This document shows, in pieces, positions 36,757 through 46,473 of a stretch of DNA of 64,000 bases. This DNA comes from JAUHXS01 sp965213575. GTDB taxonomy: Bacteria; Bacteroidota; Bacteroidia; Chitinophagales; JAUHXS01. Within the stretch, counting starts at the first letter, position 1. Each line of letters opens with the position of its first letter. Where the stretch lies: contig CBDBZN010000007.1 of assembly GCA_965213575.1 (NCBI GenBank), forward strand, positions 67,399 to 131,398, written 5' to 3'. A model generated the notes under the pieces. That model had not been told where the DNA came from. It ran no database searches and worked only from the letters and a program-made list of their open reading frames with translations. Both the position numbers and the translations under genes were made by a program.

Positions 36757-39693
36757 TCAAATAGCCTCCAACATAGCTTTATAAATCACATCATGGATGC
36801 GTGTCCGCACATCTGTCTGTATTAACGTTCTGTTAGATGCATCTGGGTAAACTCTATTAGATAAAAAAACATATGTTAAGTTATGCGCCGGGTCAGCCCA
36901 CATACAAGTACCGGTAAAGCCACTGTGTCCAAAGGTTTTAGCAGAAGCGTATTTAGAAGTGGGGCCTCCGTAAGAAGGATCAGTCTCAGGCTTGTCAAAG
37001 CCTAATCCTCTTCTATTATTGTTAATTTGTCGAGAAGTGAATTCTTCAATAGTATTTGGGTCGATATAATCTTGATAACCATAAGAACCACCATTTAACA
37101 ACATTTGTAAGATGATGGCTAAATCATTTGCATCTGAAAATAATCCTGCATGTCCTGCTACACCACCCAACATAGCAGCGCCCTGATCATGAACATATCC
37201 GTGGATTAATTGTTTTCTGAACACCGTATCCATTTCTGTAGGCGGAATTCTAGATAATGGAAATTTATAAATCGGATTATAAGTCATAGTGGCTAGGCCT
37301 AATGGCTTATAAAAAATATTATTTACATATTTATCTATAGGTTGTTTGGTTATATTCTCAACGATAGTCCTGCATAAATAAAAACCTAAATCGCTGTAAA
37401 CATATCGCTTACTTCGGTTGACTTCAGAATTAAGAATAGTATTCCAAATAGAATCTGTGTAATCATGTTGAATGTACAATTCATTCGCAACTTTAACAGA
37501 GTAATAATCATTAGGTGAGTAGCAGTAATTTTCATCACAAAAGCCTTCTGCATTTAAAGTATATTCATAAAAAGGTATCCAAGCTTTCAGTCCTGCTTGA
37601 TGTAATAACACATCTTGAATGGATATTTTACTTTTATCCGTTTTTTTTAACTCGGGAATATAGTTAGAAAGATTCTTTTTTACTTTTATCTCTTTTTCAT
37701 CCACCAATTTCATTATTGCAAGCGTAGTGGCAGCAACTTTAGTAATAGAAGCCAAATCATATATATCAGTTGGCCTTACAATAGTTTTATTATCATATGT
37801 ATGGTAGCCATAACCTCTATTAAAGATCACCTTATTATCTTTTGCAATCAATATTTGACAGCCCGGTGTGGCGTGGTTGAGTATTGCTTCTTTTATAATT
37901 GAGTCGATGAGAGAAAGAGAAGCTGTTGAAATACCTACTTCTTCAGGAATGGTGTATTTAAGCCTGCCGGTATTCATAGAAGTTTCTCCGGTATTGTATT
38001 TAAAGTTTTCACCTGCCGAAACGGGAAGTTTTCCGGAAGCCTTTACTCCGCCAAATATTAGTTGTGCGGCTAAACTTTGAGTAATATCGTTGTCTTCATA
38101 AGCAACCAATATATTAGGAACATTTTCAAAATATTTTAAACTATAAGGACTTCCGAAAATAGTTAAAATTACATTTGTCTTCTTACTTAGATTATTAATT
38201 AAAGTCCTTGTAGTTTCTGTAATTCCATATTCTTTTGAAAGATATTTACTCATATCTTGCACTCCAATAATCACCGTATTATAAGCGGCCGCTTGCTCTT
38301 CTAAAGCACTCATGGCATCTTGCGAAAGCGATTTATCTACTCTGAACGTCCGCATCGGAGCATACAAATTTAATGTCTTTTGAAAAACACTTTCTTCATT
38401 TTTCCTATTCGCAATGACTATGGAAGCAATATTTAGTTTATCTAAATTTTTAAGCGGAATAGTGGCTTTTTCATTTTTAGCAATAGTTAAAGCAGACTCA
38501 TATAATTTTCGATTGAGAAGCTCAGCATACATCGTATTAAGTTGCAAATTAACGCTATCCGCAGCGATAGGATTGTTGTCATTTAATCCTGTCCAGTATT
38601 TAGTTTTTAGAATGTTTTTAACTTTTTTATCTAAATCGCTTTGTTGAATTAAGCTGTCTTTGATAGCTTGCTTTATTTTGTTAATAGCAGTAGGCACATC
38701 CTCAGGAAATAAAAGTACATCATTACCTGCAAGCAAAGCTTTTAAATCTACTTCTCCAGGAGTAAAATAACTGCTCACACCTTTCATGTTTAAAGCATCG
38801 GTAAAAACAAGGCCTTTAAATTTCAATTTGGTTTTCAACAGATCAGTTACTACATTTTTTGATAAAGAAACAGCTGTATTACTGGAGCTGTCTAGGCTGG
38901 GAATATAGAGATGTGCTGCCATGATGCTACCAACGCCATTGTTGATGAGTTGCTTAAAAGGATAAAGCTCTAAAGAATCAAGCCGAGAAGCGTTATGGGG
39001 TATAGTAGGTAAGGATTTATGAGAGTCCATGTCAGTATCTCCATGCCCCGGAAAATGCTTAGCGCAAGCCAACACTCCGCCATCTTGTAATCCTTTCATA
39101 TAAGCTAATCCTTTTTGCGCAACGTTATATTTGTTTTCTCCAAACGACCGGTCATTGATAACCGGGTTGGCAGGATTATTATTAACATCTACTACCGGAG
39201 CAAAATTTACATGAACTCCTAAAATTTTACATTGCCTAGCAATTTCTCGGCCCATCTGATAGAGGAGTTGATTATCTTGAATGGCTCCTAAGGTAAGTTG
39301 CCGAGGAAAATTCATTGTACTGTCTAAGCGCATGCCCAACCCCCACTCGGCATCCATGCCTATAAGTAAGGGAACTTCAGCTATGCCTTGGTAACGATTG
39401 GTAAGTGTTGCTTGCGCCCTTGGATTCCCTTGAAAAAAAATTAATCCACCGATGTGTTGTTCTTTAATTAAAGCCTCAATTTCTTGGATATGAGCGTCTG
39501 TTTTATTTGAATAAGCTGCTACCATAAACAGCTGCCCGATCTTCTCTTCTTGGGAAAGGCCGGCAAAAATAGAATCCACCCAAGCATTACCGTTATTATT
39601 TTGAAAAGGGGGATTGCTTTCTTTAGGGGGATAAAAAGAAGAGAAAGAGACAAAAATAAGAACTAAAAAAAAATGTATGTAAATTTTACTCAA
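36757..39693 (-). CDS. GH3 (NagZ-like) hydrolase fused to a serine beta-lactamase-fold domain
   Basis: 978 residues from a TTG at 39693 that begins a clear signal (SKIYIHFFLVLIFVSFSSF). The frame is open 22 codons further to 39759, but that stretch is polar and unlikely. The first half (about 40-560) is a GH3 beta-N-acetylglucosaminidase: GMDAEWGLGMRLDST, the NagZ dyad loop KHFPGHGDTDMDSHKSLP near residue 214, and the nucleophile in VFTDALNMKGV near 299. The second half (about 600-978) is a class C beta-lactamase/PBP-fold hydrolase with SITK (SxxK, about 651), YSDLGFY (Y-x-N variant with Asp) and GHSGFTGT (H-x-G, about 921). This architecture is common in Bacteroidota and fits peptidoglycan recycling. 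It is not a resistance gene by any evidence here. Confidence 0.85.
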   Translation of the reverse strand: MSKIYIHFFLVLIFVSFSSFYPPKESNPPFQNNNGNAWVDSIFAGLSQEEKIGQLFMVAAYSNKTDAHIQEIEALIKEQHIGGLIFFQGNPRAQATLTNRYQGIAEVPLLIGMDAEWGLGMRLDSTMNFPRQLTLGAIQDNQLLYQMGREIARQCKILGVHVNFAPVVDVNNNPANPVINDRSFGENKYNVAQKGLAYMKGLQDGGVLACAKHFPGHGDTDMDSHKSLPTIPHNASRLDSLELYPFKQLINNGVGSIMAAHLYIPSLDSSSNTAVSLSKNVVTDLLKTKLKFKGLVFTDALNMKGVSSYFTPGEVDLKALLAGNDVLLFPEDVPTAINKIKQAIKDSLIQQSDLDKKVKNILKTKYWTGLNDNNPIAADSVNLQLNTMYAELLNRKLYESALTIAKNEKATIPLKNLDKLNIASIVIANRKNEESVFQKTLNLYAPMRTFRVDKSLSQDAMSALEEQAAAYNTVIIGVQDMSKYLSKEYGITETTRTLINNLSKKTNVILTIFGSPYSLKYFENVPNILVAYEDNDITQSLAAQLIFGGVKASGKLPVSAGENFKYNTGETSMNTGRLKYTIPEEVGISTASLSLIDSIIKEAILNHATPGCQILIAKDNKVIFNRGYGYHTYDNKTIVRPTDIYDLASITKVAATTLAIMKLVDEKEIKVKKNLSNYIPELKKTDKSKISIQDVLLHQAGLKAWIPFYEYTLNAEGFCDENYCYSPNDYYSVKVANELYIQHDYTDSIWNTILNSEVNRSKRYVYSDLGFYLCRTIVENITKQPIDKYVNNIFYKPLGLATMTYNPIYKFPLSRIPPTEMDTVFRKQLIHGYVHDQGAAMLGGVAGHAGLFSDANDLAIILQMLLNGGSYGYQDYIDPNTIEEFTSRQINNNRRGLGFDKPETDPSYGGPTSKYASAKTFGHSGFTGTCMWADPAHNLTYVFLSNRVYPDASNRTLIQTDVRTRIHDVIYKAMLEAI

Positions 39694-39778
39694 AATATGA
39701 TGGTTATGCTTAAAAAGCTTAAAACTAGTTAACGGTAAAATGCATGATTTAGTATGCAATAACTATGCCTTAATATGA

Positions 39779-42214
39779 TCAATGCTTTACTATAAAGGCA
39801 TCGTAGAACTTAGGCAATAATTCTTTTCGAAATTCATTTGCTTCCTCAAAAGAATCAAACAAACCAACTGTATACCGGGTAAGGCCATCATCCCATTTAC
39901 GGACTTTAATATTTGGTGTATTTTTAAAAAACCCATTAGTAGGAGGAAGGGCAGTCCTGAAAGCAGCGATCTGCACTTTATAGCCCGGTGTCCAGTCAGT
40001 ATTAGTAGCAATAGGCTTTTTAGCAGGTTCTTTAGGTGGTTTTGCCCCTAATTCCATATCATCAATTTTATCAGTTGTTTCATTTAAGTTTTCTTTAACT
40101 AAAGGTTTTTTCTGCTCTACAGCTTTTGGTTTGGTAGTCGGAGCATCATTGATCTCCTTAATAAACTTAGCTACAACATCTTCTTGTGTAGGATCTTTAT
40201 CCATTGTTTTTTCAAGAGTATTTTTATTAACATACACTTGATTATCTTTTACTACAATTTGATCGGCAATGCCACCTTGTAAAACCCTTACCTCAATTTC
40301 TTGATCTACAAACGGATTTGCTTTACTTACTATTCTGGGTACAACTCTACTGGTATCTGTTCCATCAGCAGCTAATTGCTTTTTTAGAGATCTGCCAAGT
40401 GCACTCGCTAAATTGAGTTTATTGGAATTAGTTGTGTCGGTAAAAACAGCTACTTCTAACTTTAAATCAGGATTATTCCTTAAAACATCTTCAATCTTAA
40501 GCAGGTCAGATTGAGATTTTTTTACATTAATTTCTCCTGTTTTAGGATCAGCAATGATTTTTTCCATCTTTGCGGTTTTACCTATATCTCCTTTCATATC
40601 TATGTCATGCTCTATCTGTATGTATTTTTCTACATCTTTTAAAAACACATCGACATGTTTATCCATGGTGCCGTCTTCAGATAAAAAATGCACGTCGTAA
40701 TTAGCTCCGGGAGGCAATGCAAGTAAATAGTCTCCGGATGATGCATTGGATTGATACTCGCCTACAACTAAGTTTTTATCAATATCTGTAACAATAATAA
40801 TGGCATCTACGGCTTGGCCCAGCTCATTAACAATTCCTTTTAAGACTACCACGACCGGTTCTCCAAATTCATAATTCACTTCTACGGTGTATATGTCTGA
40901 ACCACCCAGCCCGCCTTCTCTGCGAGAAGTAAAGTATCCTTTTTTCCCACTCGCCGATAAAACAAAATACACATCATCGCCTGCTGTGTTAAGCGGATAG
41001 CCTATATTTTGTGGTTGATCCCAACCCTCGCCATTAAATTTAGATTTGAAAATATCAAATCCTCCCATACTTTTGTGCCCTTTAGAGCTGAAAAACAGAG
41101 TTTCTCCATCAACGTGTATATATGGGCCTGTTTCATCTTGTTCAGTATTGATATCCGGGCCGAGATTAATGGCTTCTCCCCATGTACCATCCGGTTGTTT
41201 TTTAGAAACATAAATATCTCTCCCACCAAATCCACCCGGCCGGTCACTGGTGAAATATATTTCATTCTCTGTACCTGATAAAGATGCATGGGCTTCCATA
41301 TACATATTAGTATTTATTGGCTTAGGAAGTGCTTGAGGTATTGTCCATCTATCTCCTATTTTTTTGCTTTTATAAACATCTCCAAATCTGCCAAAAGAGC
41401 TGATATATAACAACAATGTTTGCCCATCAGCAGAAAGCCCGGTAGTAGCTTCTTGTGCCTCTGTATTGATCGTATCAATTATATTATAAGGCTTTCTCCA
41501 GATATCACCATTTCTTCTGGCAACATATATATCTTCAAAATACATTCCATATTCATCTTCATATCCTTGTATATCCATTTTTCCACCCACATTTCCCGGC
41601 CGCTTGGTGGTAAATACTAAGTATTCTTCATCGGCACTTACTAACGCACTATGTTCATCATATTTTGAATTGATCGGTTGGCCTAAATTTTGCACTTCTA
41701 CATCAATAGGATCCCGGACAATTTCTTTGGCATTTTTACACATTTTGATACTTAAAGCCGCATCATCTAAAATATCATAATCTACTTTATCATAATCAAT
41801 ACAAGATTGATATGCAGCAATAGCTTTATCAAAACTATGACTAAGATGGTAGCTCTTGCCTAAATAATAATCCAACTCTCCTTCATTTAGTTTATACTTG
41901 CCTACCTTATTTACACCGCTTTCATTTAAACTTTCCAGTATTTCAACGGCTCTATCTTGATGGGTAAAGGTTTTAGTGTAACATACTGCTAGATTATACT
42001 GGTACTCAAGGTTATTAGGATTCAGGCTATCTAGCCTTTCATACATTTCTTGTGCACTGCCATAATATCCGGCTAAAAAATAATCTTCCGCATGTGATCT
42101 TAATTGTTTCTCAGTTTTTGAAGTTTTAGCTTGTAATTTAAGTTGGCTAAATGAGCATACAGCCAAAACGATAAAGCATAGTATTATAGTTTTAAAGACA
42201 GGAAATCCTTTCAT
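39779..42214 (-). CDS. TPR-PD40-OmpA-like-SPOR envelope protein (PorE-like architecture)
   Basis: 811 residues. Signal peptide about 1-29. TPR-like helices (about 33-150, LRSHAEDYFLAGYYGSAQEMYERLD). PD40/WD40-like repeats (about 180-445) with YLVFTTKRPGNVGGKMD, IYFTSDRPGGFGGRDIYVS, LFFSSKGHKSMGGFDIF and KGYFTSRREGGLGGSDIYTVE. A carboxypeptidase-regulatory-like domain (about 455-540). A degenerate OmpA-like part (about 555-655) without the usual D/R peptidoglycan motif. A Lys/Pro-rich linker (about 690-735). A SPOR domain at the C-terminus (YKVQIAAFRTALPP ... YTVGLFDSFEEANEF). The layout resembles the T9SS-anchoring PorE family, with SPOR replacing the terminal OmpA grip on peptidoglycan. A link to T9SS is inference. 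ATG at 42214. Confidence 0.75.
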   Translation of the reverse strand: MKGFPVFKTIILCFIVLAVCSFSQLKLQAKTSKTEKQLRSHAEDYFLAGYYGSAQEMYERLDSLNPNNLEYQYNLAVCYTKTFTHQDRAVEILESLNESGVNKVGKYKLNEGELDYYLGKSYHLSHSFDKAIAAYQSCIDYDKVDYDILDDAALSIKMCKNAKEIVRDPIDVEVQNLGQPINSKYDEHSALVSADEEYLVFTTKRPGNVGGKMDIQGYEDEYGMYFEDIYVARRNGDIWRKPYNIIDTINTEAQEATTGLSADGQTLLLYISSFGRFGDVYKSKKIGDRWTIPQALPKPINTNMYMEAHASLSGTENEIYFTSDRPGGFGGRDIYVSKKQPDGTWGEAINLGPDINTEQDETGPYIHVDGETLFFSSKGHKSMGGFDIFKSKFNGEGWDQPQNIGYPLNTAGDDVYFVLSASGKKGYFTSRREGGLGGSDIYTVEVNYEFGEPVVVVLKGIVNELGQAVDAIIIVTDIDKNLVVGEYQSNASSGDYLLALPPGANYDVHFLSEDGTMDKHVDVFLKDVEKYIQIEHDIDMKGDIGKTAKMEKIIADPKTGEINVKKSQSDLLKIEDVLRNNPDLKLEVAVFTDTTNSNKLNLASALGRSLKKQLAADGTDTSRVVPRIVSKANPFVDQEIEVRVLQGGIADQIVVKDNQVYVNKNTLEKTMDKDPTQEDVVAKFIKEINDAPTTKPKAVEQKKPLVKENLNETTDKIDDMELGAKPPKEPAKKPIATNTDWTPGYKVQIAAFRTALPPTNGFFKNTPNIKVRKWDDGLTRYTVGLFDSFEEANEFRKELLPKFYDAFIVKH

Positions 42215-42564
42215 TACTGATTTATTGAATTAATTAGAATAGGTAAATATATATTTCAAATTTCTAGATGCATAACAAAGAGCCATTATAAAGTTAACAA
42301 ACAAATTTTTTATTTCAAGAATGTATATTAAATAGTACACAACTTGAACAAAAGCCTTATAGATAAATTTCTGAAAGTGCTTTTCTCAAATGGCTTTAAT
42401 TTTCTTCGTCATCCAAAATTTTAAATCACTATACCTAATTGGGTACTCTTATTTTAAAACATTTTACGCTTCGAATATTATTGCCATTTAAGTTTTCCAA
42501 AAGACTCAATATTGATACTCAAAAAATTGCTGTATTTTTGATCCATAATCTAATATGAATTTTT
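42215..42564. other. Divergent intergenic region (350 nt) between the SPOR protein gene and lysS
   Basis: AT-rich, no supported gene. The right-hand end has a promoter for lysS (42512-42540). For the leftward gene no exact box was found. No clear GC hairpin, riboswitch or T-box can be recognised, and a T-box would not be expected in this phylum. No tRNA in this gap. Confidence 0.5.
42512..42540 (+). promoter_or_regulatory. Candidate -33/-7 promoter for lysS
   Basis: TTG at 42512-42514, 18-nt spacer, then TATTTTTG at 42533-42540, a full match to TTG-N(~19)-TAnnTTTG. Start would be about 42547, leaving a leader of ~18 nt before the ATG at 42565. Confidence 0.5.
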
Positions 42565-44076
42565 ATGCAGTTAAGTGAACAAGAAAAAGTAAGAAGGGCT
42601 TCATTAACAGAGTTAAACGAATTTGGAATAAATGCTTATCCGGCTCCACTTTTTGAAGTGAATACCAGCACTACCGATATTCTAAAGAACTACGAGAAGA
42701 ATAAACTTGAATATAAAAATATCTCTATAGCAGGCAGAATAATGAGTAGAAGGATTATGGGAAAAGCTTCTTTTGCTGAGTTACAAGATGCTAAAGGTAG
42801 AATACAGTTATATATTAATAGAGATGAAATCTGTCCGGGGGAAGACAAAACATTATATAATACTATTTTCAAGAAATTATTAGACATTGGCGATATCGTT
42901 GGTGTAAAAGGATACGTGTTTACAACTAAAGTAGGAGAAATATCTATTCACGTAAGTGAGTTGGTTTTACTAAGTAAAGCTTTAAGGCCACTTCCGATTG
43001 TAAAAGTAGATGATGAAGGAAAAGTTCACGATGCTTTTAGCCATCCTGAACAACGATACCGTCAACGATATGTGGATTTGATAGTCAATCCATATGTGAA
43101 GGAAGCTTTTATCAAGCGTACAAAACTTACTAATTCGATGAGAAAGTTTTTAACGGATAAAGGATATTTGGAAGTGGAAACGCCTATTCTACAACCCATC
43201 TATGGTGGCGCAGCAGCTCGCCCGTTTAAAACGCATCATAATACCTTAGATATGCCTTTATATCTTCGAATAGCTAATGAATTATATCTGAAAAGATTAA
43301 TTGTTGGCGGTTTTGATGGGGTTTTTGAGTTTGCAAAAGATTTTAGAAATGAAGGTATGAGCAGGTTTCACAATCCTGAGTTTACACAAATGGAGTTATA
43401 TGTAGCTTACAAAGATTATTATTGGATGATGGACTTGGTGGAAGAAATGGTCGAGCAGATAGCTAAAGATGTGAACGGAACGGCTAAAGTTAAAGCAGGT
43501 GAAAATGAGATCAGTTTTGAACGGCCTTGGAAGCGATACACTATGTTTGAAGCTATTGAAGAATATACCGGTGTGGATATTTCTAATATGGATGAAGATC
43601 AATTACAAGCAACTGCAAAAAAATTACATGTTAACATTGCTCCATCTATGGGTAAAGGAAAGATCATTGATGAGATATTTGGAGAGAAAGCAGAGCCAAA
43701 TCTCATTCAACCTACCTTCATCACTGACTATCCGGTTGAGATGTCGCCCTTGGCAAAAAAACATCGATCAAAAGAAGGGTTGGTGGAAAGGTTTGAGTTG
43801 ATCTGTAATGGAAAAGAACTTTGCAATGCTTTTTCTGAACTAAATGATCCTATTGATCAGCGTAAGCGATTTGAAGAGCAGTTGGAACTGGGTAAAAGAG
43901 GAGATGAAGAAGCAATGATGTTGGATGAAGATTTTTTAAGGGCGTTAGAATATGGCATGCCTCCTACCTGTGGACTAGGAATTGGTATTGACCGTTTAGC
44001 TATGATCATGACAAATTCTAAATCTATTCAAGATGTGTTGTTCTTTCCACAAATGAGGCCAGAGAGGAAGGGATAA
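42565..44076 (+). CDS. lysS: Lysyl-tRNA synthetase, class II
   Basis: 503 residues, normal for the bacterial form. Charges tRNA-Lys. N-terminal OB-fold anticodon-binding domain (about 55-150, with AGRIMSRRIMGKASFAELQD). Class II catalytic motifs: motif 1 near RKFLTDKGYLEVETPILQPI; motif 2 FRNEGMSRFHNPEFTQMELY; motif 3 CGLGIGIDRLAMIM, then DVLFFPQMRPE at the end. It lacks the longer C-terminal tail that some Bacteroidota LysS have. ATG at 42565 with a good upstream promoter. The small plus-strand ORF at 43499-43801 lies in another frame inside this gene and is a shadow. Confidence 0.97.
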   Translation: MQLSEQEKVRRASLTELNEFGINAYPAPLFEVNTSTTDILKNYEKNKLEYKNISIAGRIMSRRIMGKASFAELQDAKGRIQLYINRDEICPGEDKTLYNTIFKKLLDIGDIVGVKGYVFTTKVGEISIHVSELVLLSKALRPLPIVKVDDEGKVHDAFSHPEQRYRQRYVDLIVNPYVKEAFIKRTKLTNSMRKFLTDKGYLEVETPILQPIYGGAAARPFKTHHNTLDMPLYLRIANELYLKRLIVGGFDGVFEFAKDFRNEGMSRFHNPEFTQMELYVAYKDYYWMMDLVEEMVEQIAKDVNGTAKVKAGENEISFERPWKRYTMFEAIEEYTGVDISNMDEDQLQATAKKLHVNIAPSMGKGKIIDEIFGEKAEPNLIQPTFITDYPVEMSPLAKKHRSKEGLVERFELICNGKELCNAFSELNDPIDQRKRFEEQLELGKRGDEEAMMLDEDFLRALEYGMPPTCGLGIGIDRLAMIMTNSKSIQDVLFFPQMRPERKG

Positions 44077-44154
44077 ACTTCTTCCATATATGAATATAAA
44101 CGTAACTTCGTAACATTTTGATTATTGAATTTAAATACTTATTTTGAGTAAGTT

Positions 44155-46473
44155 ATGCAAAATTTCACGTTCATTATTATTAGTCTGATAGCTAGTTTTG
44201 AAGTGAGTGTTTACGCCCAAATTACCTTTCAAAAAACTTATCCTGGGGCTCCTGACTTTCAGGAGCCGAAATATATCTCAGAAGACATAAGAGGAGGATA
44301 TTTAATGCTATCAACATATCTTAATACTGAAAATTATTTTATTAGAACAGATGTCGATGGAGAGGTGATATGGAATAAATCTTATAGAGTTAATAATTTA
44401 ATGTTTCGTAGTCATGCATTTGTGCAAACTGCTGATACCGGATATCTTTTAGTGGGTGATATAGAAACTGGTCCTAATAATGAGGATATTGCTGTTATTA
44501 AAGTGGATAAAGACGGTAATGTTTTACAAAGTAGCACCTACGGTACTGCTGCTCAAGATGGATTAATTGAGGTAGACAATTCTAATCCACCAAGCCGGGA
44601 TATGAAAATTTATCCTACAACTGATAATGGCTTTATTATAACATCAGTTACTTCAGGGTATGGAACTCGTCAGGCTGCTTATCTACTTAAGTTAAATGGA
44701 GCAGGAATTTTACAGTGGTCAAGGGTGTATAAACGTGCCAATACATCAGATGATTATTGTGTTGCCCTCGTGCCTACTTCGGATGGCAACTTTACTATGT
44801 TAAGCAATTATTTTCAGACAGGAGAGAGTGGAGTATCTCTTTGGAGATTAGATAGCGATGGTATGCCTATGTGGACAAAGCATTATAATATCAATACTAT
44901 TAAATCAGGTAATGATCCTACAGGAAATATTGTATTAACTCCTGATGGAGGGTATGCTTTTTCCGGAGCTGGAATTTTCCCTCAATATGCTTATGTGGTC
45001 AAAACAGATGCATCTGGCAATGTAGAGTGGTTAAAAGGTTATGAAACAAGTCCAAATGATGATGTAGGGATGTATTTGAATAATTATAGTGATGGAGGTT
45101 TAATTATTACTTCTAAGCATTTCAATTATTCTCAAGGTTGCACGGTTTTTAAAACAGATGATACTGGTAGGGTTGAGTGGGGTTATGGATATTCAGATGT
45201 TACTGAGCCTTGGGGGGATATGGTCATTGAAACAAAAGATAAAGGCTTTTTGATTTCTGCAGTTGATAGAAGAGATAGAATAAATCCAGCTAAAGGAGCA
45301 ATGCTCATTAAAACAGATTCTATGGGAGAAAGCAATTGTATTCAACAACCTGTATTAATTACAGTCGAAAATATTGCTTTTACTGAATTTTCTAATGGAA
45401 TAGATGATAATCTTGTTACTACCCAAAGCTTGGCTACTGCTACCAGTACTGAGCCTACAATTACAATTGAAAATATTTGCCCTTTTACAGTTATTGCTGA
45501 GCTAGAAGTAAATACTAACCCCATAGTATGTGGTAATGATAGCCTTTTAGTGAGGGCTATTCCCAATGAAGGAACTCCTCCTTATAGTTTTCTATGGAGT
45601 CCAACAGGTAAAACTGGAGATTCGATATATTTAAAAGCCGGGCAGCATATTGTTATAGCTGTTGATGCAGCTTCTGATACTGCTAGAGACACCCTATTTA
45701 TAGAAGGTGCAGACACTAATTTTACAATTTCTGCCGGAGAAGATTTTAGTATATGCCCTAATACAGATACTACTTTAAAAGCTAGATTTGCAGAAGGTAT
45801 TCCTACAGGAGAAATTGATTCATTGATGTATATATGGAATGAGGGAGAAGGAAATGATTCCATTTTTAATATTTCACCGGATACCACTACTACTTATTAT
45901 GTCGATGCATTTGATAGTATCGGATGTAAAGCTAGTGATACCATTACCATAACAGTATTAGATGCTGCTGGTTTGCTTCCTCCGGATACAACTATAACAA
46001 TCTGTGAAGGTGATAGTGTGCAACTGATGGTTGAAACCTCGGAGGATATAGTTTGGTTACCTAATGAGAATTTGGTTGACACGTCAATAATCAATCCGAT
46101 TGTAAGCCCGGGTATAACAAGTATCTTTACTGCTTATAAAATAAGTGATTGCGGAAACGATACAATTAACTTTAATATCACAGTAGAGGATTGTGAATCA
46201 TTTCTGTATATGCCAAATGCATTTTCTCCTAACTCAGATGGTGATAATGAAACATATGGAGCAACTGGTACCGGGTTAGAAAATTACAACTTGAGTATTT
46301 ATGATTTTAGAGGAAGCCTGATATTTTCTGCTAATAATATTAACAAACGGTGGGATGGTACTCGAAATGGCAAAGATATGCCGGCAGAAGTATATGTCTA
46401 TAAATTATCGGCGATAATTAGTCAAAGTGGAGATGTGATTAATCAAACTGGTACTTTTACCCTTCTTAGGTAA
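44155..46473 (+). CDS. Large secreted protein with type B T9SS domain
   Basis: 772 residues. Signal peptide (1-21, ending SVYAQ). Residues about 22-400 hold repeated blades with the pattern DGGYAFSGAG / DGNFTMLSNY / GYLLVGDIETG, a beta-propeller of the SBBP/delta-60 type (TDVDGEVIWNKSY, KVDKDGNVLQSS, KTDASGNVEWLKGYE). Two Ig/PKD-like modules follow (about 455-580, with VRAIPNEGTPPYSFLWSPTG; then SICPNTDTTLKARF). The C-terminus (about 690-772) is type B: YMPNAFSPNSDGDNETYG, SIYDFRGSLIFSANN, RWDGTRNGKDMPAEVYVYKL. No catalytic motif. It ends immediately before convergent recG (0-nt gap). Ligand unknown; no PorP/SprF neighbour. Confidence 0.87.
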   Translation: MQNFTFIIISLIASFEVSVYAQITFQKTYPGAPDFQEPKYISEDIRGGYLMLSTYLNTENYFIRTDVDGEVIWNKSYRVNNLMFRSHAFVQTADTGYLLVGDIETGPNNEDIAVIKVDKDGNVLQSSTYGTAAQDGLIEVDNSNPPSRDMKIYPTTDNGFIITSVTSGYGTRQAAYLLKLNGAGILQWSRVYKRANTSDDYCVALVPTSDGNFTMLSNYFQTGESGVSLWRLDSDGMPMWTKHYNINTIKSGNDPTGNIVLTPDGGYAFSGAGIFPQYAYVVKTDASGNVEWLKGYETSPNDDVGMYLNNYSDGGLIITSKHFNYSQGCTVFKTDDTGRVEWGYGYSDVTEPWGDMVIETKDKGFLISAVDRRDRINPAKGAMLIKTDSMGESNCIQQPVLITVENIAFTEFSNGIDDNLVTTQSLATATSTEPTITIENICPFTVIAELEVNTNPIVCGNDSLLVRAIPNEGTPPYSFLWSPTGKTGDSIYLKAGQHIVIAVDAASDTARDTLFIEGADTNFTISAGEDFSICPNTDTTLKARFAEGIPTGEIDSLMYIWNEGEGNDSIFNISPDTTTTYYVDAFDSIGCKASDTITITVLDAAGLLPPDTTITICEGDSVQLMVETSEDIVWLPNENLVDTSIINPIVSPGITSIFTAYKISDCGNDTINFNITVEDCESFLYMPNAFSPNSDGDNETYGATGTGLENYNLSIYDFRGSLIFSANNINKRWDGTRNGKDMPAEVYVYKLSAIISQSGDVINQTGTFTLLR

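Noticed and set aside
36757..37900. Antibiotic-resistance beta-lactamase
   Set aside because: The serine-hydrolase half is fused to a NagZ-like GH3 domain and has a YSD motif; the fusion is common in Bacteroidota and there is no resistance context.
43499..43801. 100-residue plus-strand ORF
   Set aside because: Lies inside lysS in another frame; lysS motifs are intact and no independent family features are seen.
45582..45887. 101-residue minus-strand ORF
   Set aside because: Antisense shadow of the type B cargo gene with no recognisable features.
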